Assembly (NCBI GenBank): GCA_964057225.1
Contig: OZ059894.1
Coordinates: forward strand, 22,412,476-22,476,475
Direction of reading: 5' to 3'
From: Auanema rhodensis
Lineage: Eukaryota > Nematoda > Chromadorea > Rhabditida > Rhabditidae
DNA length: 64,000 nt
The position numbers were made by a program, and so were the translations under genes. Positions 1-9,482 of this stretch are shown here, one piece after another. How positions within the stretch are numbered: position 1 is the stretch's first letter; each line of letters begins with the position of its first letter. Under the pieces are notes generated by a model. That model was given only the letters and a program-made list of their open reading frames with translations. It searched no databases and was not told the DNA's origin.

Positions 1-14
1 CCGAGATATCAACT

Positions 15-36
15 GATATAAGTTCACACTTATATC
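15..36. repeat. Dyad 1: perfect 9-bp-stem hairpin, 4-nt loop
   Basis: GATATAAGT (15-23) and ACTTATATC (28-36) are exact reverse complements around the loop TCAC. The same element lies at the same offset in every monomer. I found only one variant that breaks it, A32G in M70 (24225) and M77 (26682), and those two belong to one duplicated block. It overlaps nothing else and sits in the most conserved part of the repeat. It could form a cruciform in DNA or a stem-loop in a transcript; neither is demonstrated. Confidence 0.9.
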
Positions 37-100
37 CTCGATTTTCACCCTGAAGGAATAATTTTTTCGTTGAATAACATTGTCCATCGTCTTTGCCTTG

Positions 101-179
101 AAAAAAGGAATCTAAAAACATCTACTTTTTGCTAAATTTTTCTGAAATTTTTCGAAAAAATTTTTGTCAAAATGTTTTT
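101..179. other. Cluster of A/T tracts, possible bent DNA
   Basis: Runs of four to six A or T occur at about 101-106, 114-118, 126-130, 137-140, 148-152, 155-160, 161-165, 169-172 and 175-179. From 101 to 150 their centres are about 10-12 bp apart, near the helical repeat. Tracts in helical phase are known to curve DNA, and curvature is a recurring property of satellites. Curvature here is an inference from spacing alone. Confidence 0.45.
148..159. repeat. Palindrome TTTTTCGAAAAA
   Basis: This is a perfect 12-bp palindrome centred on a CpG, nested in the longer near-palindrome AAATTTTTCGAAAAAATTT, whose right arm has one extra A. It is present in most monomers. It is broken in M7 (C to T), in M97, M104, M110, M118 and M125 (TTTTGGAAAAAA, 1 bp shorter), in M107 (TTTTGG with the length restored by an extra A) and in M141 and M143 (C deleted). 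Confidence 0.85.
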
Positions 180-186
180 GGAAGCA

Positions 187-214
187 ATGTTGAGTGTACA
201 TGGAAACTCAACAT
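187..214. repeat. Dyad 2: 9-bp-stem hairpin, 10-nt loop
   Basis: ATGTTGAGT (187-195) pairs exactly with ACTCAACAT (206-214) around the loop GTACATGGAA. Its centre (200.5) is exactly 175 bp from the centre of dyad 1 (25.5). In copies carrying T at 187 (GCATTG form) the outermost pair is lost, leaving an 8-bp stem, so the common A187T variant changes stem length. C199T lies in the loop. M27 carries a 5-bp duplication inside the left arm. Confidence 0.88.
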
Positions 215-297
215 ACACTAATGCATCATTTTTCAAACGATCATAACTAATTTTTGTATCAAGCGTTTCTCAATTTAGTTTAGTGCATTCGATGCGG

Positions 298-348
298 ATT
301 TTTAAGCTGCGTCGATCTGTGTTATCAGATTTGCGCTAGCTTAAAAAT
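298..348. repeat. Dyad 3: 51-bp dyad with 11-bp arms and nested stem
   Basis: ATTTTTAAGCT (298-308) and AGCTTAAAAAT (338-348) are exact reverse complements separated by 29 nt. Inside the spacer GCG (309-311) can pair with CGC (334-336), and ATCTG (316-320 region) with CAGAT around TGTTAT, giving a nested stem. The element ends 3 bp before the monomer boundary. Variants hit it often: A304C with T342A, T341G, A343G, G314C and G319C. A343G gives a G-T wobble; the others weaken pairing. Confidence 0.8.
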
Positions 349-3300
349 GCCCCGAGATATCAACTGATATAAGTTCACACTTATATCCTCGATTTTCACC
401 CTGAAGAATTAATTTTTTCGTTGAATAACATTGTCCATCGTCTTTGCCTTGAAAAATGGAATCTAAAAACATCTACTTTTTGCTAAATTATTCTGAAATT
501 TTTCGAAAAAATTTTTGTCAAAATGTTTTTGGAAGCAATGTTGAGTGTACATGGAAACTCAACATACACTAATGCATCATTTTTCAAACGATCATAACTA
601 ATTTTTGTATCAAGCGTTTCTCAATGTAGTTTAGTGCATTCGATGCGGATTTTTAAGCTGCGTCGATCTGTGTTATCAGATTTGCGCTAGCTTAAAAATG
701 CACCGAGATATCAACTGATATAAGTTCACACTTATATCCTCGATTTTCACCCTGAAGGAATAATTTTTTCGTTGAATAACATTGTCCATCGTCTTTGCCT
801 TGAAAAATGGAATCTAAAAAAATCTACTTTTTGCTAAATTATTTTGAAATTTTTCGAAAAAATTTTTGTCAAAATGTTTTTGGAAGCAATGTTGAGTGTA
901 CATGGAAACTCAACATACACTAATGCATCATTTTTCAAACGATCATAGCTAATTTTTGTATTAAGCGTTTCTCAATGTAGTATGGTGCATTCGATGCGGA
1001 TTTTTAAGCTGCGTCGATCTGTGTTATCAGATTTGCGCTAGCTTGAAAATGCACCGAGATATCAACTGATATAAGTTCACACTTATATCCTCGATTTTCA
1101 CCCTGAAGGAATAATTTTTTCGTTGAATAACATTGTCCATCGTCTTTGCCTTGAAAAAAGGAATCTAAAAACATCTACTTTTTGCTAAATTATTTTGAAA
1201 TTTTTCGAAAAAATTTTTGTCAAAATGTTTTTGGAAGCAATGTTGAGTGTACATGGAAACTCAACATACACTAATGCATCATTTTTCAAACGATCATAAC
1301 TAATTTTTGTATTAAGCGTTTCTCAATGTAGTATAGTGCATTCGATGCGGATTTTTAAGCTGCGTCGATCTGTGTTATCAGATTTGCGCTAGCTTGAAAA
1401 TGCACCGAGATATCAACTGATATAAGTTCACACTTATATCCTCGATTTTCACCCTGAAGGAATAATTTTTTCGTTGAATAACATTGTCCATCGTCTTTGC
1501 CTTGAAAAAAGGAATCTAAAAACATCTACTTTTTGCTAAATTATTTTGAAATTTTTCGAAAAAATTTTTGTCAAAATGTTTTTGGAAGCATTGTTGAGTG
1601 TACATGGAAACTCAACATACACTAATGCATCATTTTTCAAAGGATCATAACTAATTTTTGTATTAAGCGTTTCTCAATGTAGTATAGTGCATTCGATGCG
1701 GATTTTTAAGCTGCGTCGATCTGTGTTATCAGATTTGCGCTAGCTTAAAAATGCACCGAGATATCAACTGATATAAGTTCACACTTATATCCTCGATTTT
1801 CACCCTGAAGAATTAATTTTTTCGTTGAATAACATTGTCCATCGTCTTTGCCTTGAAAAATGGAATCTAAAAACATCTACTTTTTGCTAAATTATTCTGA
1901 AATTTTTCGAAAAAATTTTTGTCAAAATGTTTTTGGAAGCAATGTTGAGTGTACATGGAAACTCAACATACACTAATGCATCATTTTTCAAACGATCATA
2001 ACTAATTTTTGTATCAAGCGTTTCTCAATGTAGTTTAGTGCATTCGATGCGGATTTTTAAGCTGCGTCCATCTGTGTTATCAGATTTGCGCTAGCTTAAA
2101 AATGCACCGAGATATCAACTGATATAAGTTCACACTTATATCCTCGATTTTCACCCTGAAGAATTAATTTTTTCGTTGAATAACATTGTCCATCGTCTTT
2201 GCCTTGAAAAATGGAATCTAAAAACATCTACTTTTTGCTAAATTATTTTGAAATTTTTTGAAAAAATTTTTGTCAAAATGTTTTTGGAAGCAATGTTGAG
2301 TGTACATGGAAACTCAACATACACTAATGCATCATTTTTCAAACGATCATAACTAATTTTTGTATCAAGCGTTTCTCAATGTAGTTTAGTGCATTCGATG
2401 CGGATTTTTAAGCTGCGTCGATCTGTGTTATCAGATTTGCGCTAGCTTAAAAATGCACCGAGATATCAACTGATATAAGTTCACACTTATATCCTCGATT
2501 TTCACCCTGAAGGAATAATTTTTTCGTTGAATAACATTGTCCATCGTCTTTGCCTTGAAAAATGGAATCTAAAAAAATCTACTTTTTGCTAAATTATTTT
2601 GAAATTTTTCGAAAAAATTTTTGTCAAAATGTTTTTGGAAGCAATGTTGAGTGTACATGGAAACTCAACATACACTAATGCATCATTTTTCAAACGATCA
2701 TAACTAATTTTTGTATTAAGCGTTTCTCAATGTAGTATAGTGCATTCGATGCGGATTTTTAAGCTGCGTCGATCTGTGTTATCAGATTTGCGCTAGCTTA
2801 AAAATGCCCCGAGATATCAACTGATATAAGTTCACACTTATATCCTCGATTTTCACCCTGAAGATATAATTTTTTCGTTGAATAACATTGTCCATCGTCT
2901 TTGCCTTGAAAAATGGAATCTAAAAACATCTACTTTTTGCTAAATTATTCTGAAATTTTTCGAAAAAATTTTTGTCAAAATGTTTTTGGAAGCAATGTTG
3001 AGTGTACATGGAAACTCAACATACACTAATGCATCATTTTTCAAACGATCATAACTAATTTTTGTATCAAGCGTTTCTCAATGTAGTTTAGTGCATTCGA
3101 TGCGGATTTTTAAGCTGCGTCGATCTGTGTTATCAGATTTGCGCTAGCTTAAAAATGCACCGAGATATCAACTGATATAAGTTCACACTTATATCCTCGA
3201 TTTTCACCCTGAAGGAATGATTTTTTTGTTGAATAACATTGTCCATCGTCTTTGCCTTGAAAAATGGAATCTAAAAAAATCTACTTTTTGCTAAATTATT

Positions 3301-4780
3301 TTGAAATTTTTCGAAAAAATTTTTGTCAAAATGTTTTTGGAAGCAATGTTGAGTGTACATGGAAACTCAACATACACTAATGCATCATTTTTCAAACGAT
3401 CATAACTAATTTTTGTATTAAGCGTTTCTCAATGTAGTATAGTGCATTCGATGCGGATTTTTAAGCTGCGTCGATCTGTGTTATCAGATTTGCGCTAGCT
3501 TAAAAATGCACCGAGATATCAACTGATATAAGTTCACACTTATATCCTCGATTTTCACCCTGAAGACTCAATTTTTTCGTTGAATAACATTGTCCATCGT
3601 CTTTGCCTTGAAAAATGGAATCTAAAAACATCTACTTTTTGCTAAATTATTTTGAAATTTTTCGAAAAAATTTTTGTCAAAATGTTTTTGGAAGCAATGT
3701 TGAGTGTACATGGAAACTCAACATACACTAATGCATCATTTTTCAAACGATCATAACTAATTTTTGTATTAAGCGTTTCTCAATGTAGTATAGTGCATTC
3801 GATGCGGAATTTTAAGCTGCGTCGATCTGTGTTATCAGATTTGCGCTAGCTTAAAAATGCACCGAGATATCAACTGATATAAGTTCACACTTATATCCTC
3901 GATTTTCACCCTGAAGAATCAATTTTTTCGTTGAATAACATTGTCCATCGTCTTTGCCTTGAAAAATGGAATCTAAAAACATCTACTTTTTGCTAAATTA
4001 TTTTGAAATTTTTCGAAAAAATTTTTGTCAAAATGTTTCTGGAAGCATTGTTGAGTGTACATGGAAACTCAACATACACTAATGCATCATTTTTCAAACG
4101 ATCATAACTAATTTTTGTATTAAGCGTTTCTCAATGTAGTATAGTGCATTTGATGCGGATTTTTAAGCTGCGTCGATCTGTGTTATCAGATTTGCGCTAG
4201 CTTAAAAATGCACCGAGATATCAACTGATATAAGTTCACACTTATATCCTCGATTTTCACCCTGAAGAATTAATTTTTTCGTTGAATAACATTGTCCATC
4301 GTCTTTGCCTTGAAAAATGGAATCTAAAAACATCTACTTTTTGCTAAATTATTCTGAAATTTTTCGAAAAAATTTTTGTCAAAATGTTTTTGGAAGCAAT
4401 GTTGAGTGTACATGGAAACTCAACATACACTAATGCATCATTTTTCAAACGATCATAACTAATTTTTGTATCAAGCGTTTCTCAATGTAGTTTAGTGCAT
4501 TCGATGCGGATTTTTAAGCTGCGTCGATCTGTGTTATCAGATTTGCGCTAGCTTAAAAATGCACCGAGATATCAACTGATATAAGTTCACACTTATATCC
4601 TCGATTTTCACCCTGAAGAATTAATTTTTTCGTTGATTAACATTGTCCATCGTCTTTGCCTTGAAAAATGGAATCTAAAAACATCTACTTTTTGCTAAAT
4701 TATTTTGAAATTTTTCGAAAAAATTTTTGTCAAAATGTTTTTGGAAGCATTGTTGAGTGTACATGGAAACTCAACATACA

Positions 4781-7020
4781 CTCATGCATCATTTTTCAAA
4801 GGATCATAACTAATTTTTGTATTAAGCGTTTCTCAATGTAGTATAGTGCATTCGATGCGGATTTTTAAGCTGCGTCGATCTGTGTTATCAGATTTGCGCT
4901 AGCTTAAAAATGCACCGAGATATCAATTGATATAAGTTCACACTTATATCCTCGATTTTCACCCTGAAGAATTAATTTTTTCGTTGAATAACATTGTCCA
5001 TCGTCTTTGCCATGAAAAAAGGAATCTAAAAACATCTACTTTTTGCTGAATTATTTTGAAATTTTTCGAAAAAATTTTTGTCAAAATGTTTTTGGAAGCA
5101 TTGTTGAGTGTACATGGAAACTCAACATACACTAATGCATCATTTTTCAAACGATCATAACTAATTTTTGTATTAAGCGTTTCTCAATGTAGTATAGTGC
5201 ATTCGATGCGGATTTTTAAGCTGCGTCGATCTGTGTTATCAGATTTGCGCTAGCTTAAAAATGCACCGAGATATCAACTGATATAAGTTCACACTTATAT
5301 CCTCGATTTTCACCCTGAAGACTTAATTTTTTCGTTGAATAACATTGTCCATCGTCTTTGCCTTGAAAAATGGAATCTAAAAACATCTACTTTTTGCTAA
5401 ATTATTCTGAAATTTTTCGAAAAAATTTTTGTCAAAATGTTTTTGGAAGCAATGTTGAGTGTACATGGAAACTCAACATACACTAATGCATCATTTTTCA
5501 AACGATCATAACTAATTTTTGTATTAAGCGTTTCTCAATGTAGTATAGTGCATTCGATGCGGATTTTTAAGCTGCGTCGATCTGTGTTATCAGATTTGCG
5601 CTAGCTTAAAAATGCACCGAGATATCAACTGATATAAGTTCACACTTATATCCTCGATTTTCACCCTGAAGACTTAATTTTTTCGTTGAATAACATTGTC
5701 CATCGTCTTTGCCTTGAAAAATGGAATCTAAAAACATCTACTTTTTGCTAAATTATTCTGAAATTTTTCGAAAAAATTTTTGTCAAAATGTTTTTGGAAG
5801 CAATGTTGAGTGTACATGGAAACTCAACATACACTCATGCATCATTTTTCAAAGGATCATAACTAATTTTTGTATTAAGCGTTTCTCAATGTAGTATAGT
5901 GCATTCGATGCGGATTTTTAAGCTGCGTCGATCTGTGTTATCAGATTTGCGCTAGCTTAAAAATGCACCGAGATATCAATTGATATAAGTTCACACTTAT
6001 ATCCTCGATTTTCACCCTGAAGAATTAATTTTTTCGTTGAATAACATTGTCCATCGTCTTTGCCATGAAAAAAGGAATCTAAAAACATCTACTTTTTGCT
6101 GAATTATTTTGAAATTTTTCGAAAAAATTTTTGTCAAAATGTTTTTGGAAGCATTGTTGAGTGTACATGGAAACTCAACATACACTAATGCATCATTTTT
6201 CAAACGATCATAACTAATTTTTGTATTAAGCGTTTCTCAATGTAGTATAGTGCATTCGATGCGGATTTTTAAGCTGCGTCGATCTGTGTTATCAGATTTG
6301 CGCTAGCTTAAAAATGCACCGAGATATCAACTGATATAAGTTCACACTTATATCCTCGATTTTCACCCTGAAGACTTAATTTTTTCGTTGAATAACATTG
6401 TCCATCGTCTTTGCCTTGAAAAATGGAATCTAAAAACATCTACTTTTTGCTAAATTATTCTGAAATTTTTCGAAAAAATTTTTGTCAAAATGTTTTTGGA
6501 AGCAATGTTGAGTGTACATGGAAACTCAACATACACTAATGCATCATTTTTCAAACGATCATAACTAATTTTTGTATTAAGCGTTTCTCAATGTAGTATA
6601 GTGCATTCGATGCGGATTTTTAAGCTGCGTCGATCTGTGTTATCAGATTTGCGCTAGCTTAAAAATGCACCGAGATATCAACTGATATAAGTTCACACTT
6701 ATATCCTCGATTTTCACCCTGAAGACTTAATTTTTTCGTTGAATAACATTGTCCATCGTCTTTGCCTTGAAAAATGGAATCTAAAAACATCTACTTTTTG
6801 CTAAATTATTTTGAAATTTTTCGAAAAAATTTTTGTCAAAATGTTTTTGGAAGCATTGTTGAGTGTACATGGAAACTCAACATACACTAATGCATCATTT
6901 TTCAAAGGATCATAACTAATTTTTGTATTAAGCGTTTCTCAATGTAGTATAGTGCATTCGATGCGGATTTTTAAGCTGCGTCGATCTGTGTTATCAGATT
7001 TGCGCTAGCTTAAAAATGCA
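4781..7020 (+). repeat. Trimer duplication, 1053-bp offset
   Basis: Private variants recur exactly 1053 bp (three monomers) apart. CTCATGC occurs at 4781 (M14) and 5834 (M17). M15 (4915) and M18 (5968) share ATATCAATTG, CATGAAAAAAGG and GCTGAATTA. M16, M17, M19 and M20 all carry ACTTAA at the 56-61 site, which was not seen elsewhere. The duplication appears to begin inside M14 and end inside M20, where CTAATGC and TTTTG replace the M17 bases. This is what one unequal crossover or replication-slippage event of three monomers would leave. Confidence 0.88.
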
Positions 7021-9126
7021 CCGAGATATCAACTGATATAAGTTCACACTTATATCCTCGATTTTCACCCTGAAGAATTAATTTTTTCGTTGAATAACAT
7101 TGTCCATCGTCTTTGCCTTGAAAAATGGAATCTAAAAACATCTACTTTTTGCTAAATTATTTTGAAATTTTTCGAAAAAATTTTTGTCAAAATGTTTTTG
7201 GAAGCAATGTTGAGTGTACATGGAAACTCAACATACACTAATGCATCATTTTTCAAACGATCATAACTAATTTTTGTATCAAGCGTTTCTCAATGTAGTT
7301 TAGTGCATTCGATGCGGATTTTTCAGCTGCGTCGATCTGTGTTATCAGATTTGCGCTAGCTAAAAAATGCACCGAGATATCAACTGATATAAGTTCACAC
7401 TTATATCCTCGATTTTCACCCTGAAGGAATAATTTTTTCGTTGAATAACATTGTCCATCGTCTTTGCCTTGAAAAAAGGAATCTAAAAACATCTACTTTT
7501 TGCTAAATTATTTTGAAATTTTTCGAAAAAACTTTTGTCAGAATGTTTTTGGAAGCATTGTTGAGTGTACATGGAAACTCAACATACACTAATGCATCAT
7601 TTTTCAAACGATCATAACTAATTTTTGTATCAAGCGTTTCTCAATGTAGTTTAGTGCATTCGATGCGGATTTTTAAGCTGCGTCCATCTGTGTTATCAGA
7701 TTTGCGCTAGCTTAAAAATGCACCGAGATATCAACTGATATAAGTTCACACTTATATCCTCGATTTTCACCCTGAAGGAATAATTTTTTCGTTGAATAAC
7801 ATTGTCCATCGTCTTTGCCTTGAAAAATGGAATCTAAAAACATCTACTTTTTGCTAAATTATTTTGAAATTTTTCGAAAAAATTTTTGTCAAAATGTTTT
7901 TGGAAGCAATGTTGAGTGTACATGGAAACTCAACATACACTAATGCATCATTTTTCAAACGATCATAACTAATTTTTGTATTAAGCGTTTCTCAATGTAG
8001 TATAGTGCATTCGATGCGGATTTTTAAGCTGCGTCGATCTGTGTTATCAGATTTGCGCTAGCTTAAAAATGCACCGAGATATCAACTGATATAAGTTCAC
8101 ACTTATATCCTCGATTTTCACCCTGAAGAATTAATTTTTTTGTTGAATAACATTGTCCATCGTCTTTGCCTTGAAAAATGGAATCTAAAAACATCTACTT
8201 TTTGCTAAATTATTTTGAAATTTTTCGAAAAAATTTTTGTCAAAATGTTTTTGGAAGCATTGTTGAGTGTACATGGAAACTCAACATACACTAATGCATC
8301 ATTTTTCAAAGGATCATAACTAATTTTTGTATTAAGCGTTTCTCAATGTAGTATAGTGCATTCGATGCGGATTTTTAAGCTGCGTCGATCTGTGTTATCA
8401 GATTTGCGCTAGCTTAAAAATGCACCGAGATATCAACTGATATAAGTTCACACTTATATCCTCGATTTTCACCCTGAAGAATTAATTTTTTCGTTGAATA
8501 ACATTGTCCATCGTCTTTGCCTTGAAAAATGGAATCTAAAAACATCTACTTTTTGCTAAATTATTTTGAAATTTTTCGAAAAAATTTTTGTCAAAATGTT
8601 TTTGGAATCAATGTTGAGTGTAAATGGAAACTCAACATACACTAATGCATCATTTTTCAAACGATCATAACTAATTTTTGTATTAAGCGTTTCTCAATGT
8701 AGTATAGTGCATTCGATGCGGATTTTTAAGCTGCGTCGATCTGTGTTATCAGATTTGCGCTAGCTTAAAAATGCACCGAGATATCAACTGATATAAGTTC
8801 ACACTTATATCCTCGATTTTCACCCTGAAGAATTAATTTTTTCGTTGAATAACATTGTCCATCGTCTTTGCCTTGAAAAATGGAATCTAAAAACATCTAC
8901 TTTTTGCTAAATTATTTTGAAATTTTTCGAAAAAATTTTTGTCAAAATGTTTTTGGAATCAATGTTGAGTGTAAATGGAAACTCAACATACACTAATGCA
9001 TCATTTTTCAAACGATCATAACTAATTTTTGTATCAAGCGTTTCTCAATGTAGTTTAGTGCATTCGATGCGGATTTTTAAGCTGCGTCCATCTGTGTTAT
9101 CAGATTTGCGCTAGCTTAAAAATGCA

Positions 9127-9482
9127 CCGAGATATCAACTGATATAAGTTCACACTTATATCCTCGATTTTCACCCTGAAGGAATAATTTTTTCGTTGAA
9201 TAACATTGTCCATCGTCTTTGCCTTGAAAAATGGAATCTAAAAACATCTACTTTTTGCTAAATTATTTTGAAATTTTTCGAAAAAATTTTTGTCAAAATG
9301 TTTTTGGAAGCAATGTTGAGTTGAGTGTACATGGAAACTCAACATACACTAATGCATCATTTTTCAAACGATCATAACTAATTTTTGTATTAAGCGTTTC
9401 TCAATGTAGTATAGTGCATTCGATGCGGATTTTTAAGCTGCGTCGATCTGTGTTATCAGATTTGCGCTAGCTTAAAAATGCA
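9127..9482 (+). repeat. M27, 356-bp monomer with 5-bp duplication
   Basis: TTGAG is repeated directly at 9316-9320 and 9321-9325, inside the left arm of dyad 2. It is the only 5-bp length change in the window, and it shifts the register of all later copies by 5. No other monomer carries it, so it has not spread by homogenisation and is probably young. An assembly or read error cannot be excluded from sequence alone. Confidence 0.9.

Larger units (their letters stand above)
1..351 (+). repeat. Reference monomer M1 and its variable sites
   Basis: Monomer 1 sets the numbering used throughout. Recurrent variable sites are: 56-58 (GAATAA, called G, or AATTAA, called N; rarer ACTTAA, ATATAA, GAATGA); T80C; A103T; 106-108 (AGG, called K; TGG; TGA, called M); C119A; C142T; 161 and 170 (CTTTTGTCAG form); A187T; C199T with C218T; C238G; A245T; C260T linked with T280A; A304C with T342A; G314C; G319C; T341G; A343G. 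M1 has private bases near 139 (TTTTTCTG) and 275 (CAATTTAG). Positions 1-50 are nearly invariant in all copies. The start point is only a convention, because the window happens to begin there. Confidence 0.95.
1..4914 (+). repeat. M1-M14: mixed monomers, no clear HOR
   Basis: These 14 copies carry more private variants than the rest of the window. Examples are ATATAA in M9, GAATGA in M10, ACTCAA in M11, AATCAA in M12, GATCATAGC in M3, GCGGAATTT in M11 and CATTTGATG in M12. C119A copies (M3, M8, M10) and C142 copies (M1, M2, M6, M9, M13) are interspersed without a fixed period. Copy order does not repeat exactly, so this stretch looks less homogenised than the blocks to its right. M3 and M4 end in CTTGAAAATG (A343G). 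Confidence 0.85.

Noticed and set aside
16-35. TATA-type promoter at GATATAAG
   Set aside because: The motif is part of the hairpin and is expected in A/T-rich DNA; no initiator or transcript start can be shown from sequence.
15-36. Rho-independent terminator at dyad 1
   Set aside because: The stem is A/T-rich, is not followed by a T run, and recurs 182 times with no gene upstream.
60-80. CENP-B box
   Set aside because: TTCGTTGAATA (67-77) matches the TTCGNNNNA half, but the CGGG half is missing; TTCGATGCGG (288-297) lacks the A and the correct spacing. No site fits the canonical motif.
4959-5150. 63-codon minus-strand open frame, repeated at 6012-6203, as a gene
   Set aside because: It begins at TTG, is a by-product of private variants in M15 and M18, and was duplicated with the trimer.
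7324-7362. Compensatory covariation in dyad 3
   Set aside because: The paired changes give C opposite A, which does not restore pairing, so they are linked but not compensatory.
7253-7492. 79-codon minus-strand open frame, and 13 further copies up to 42944, as a gene family
   Set aside because: It straddles a monomer boundary, exists only where A304C and T342A remove two stops, matches no family I recognise, and its copy number follows HOR duplication. Kept only as a finding.
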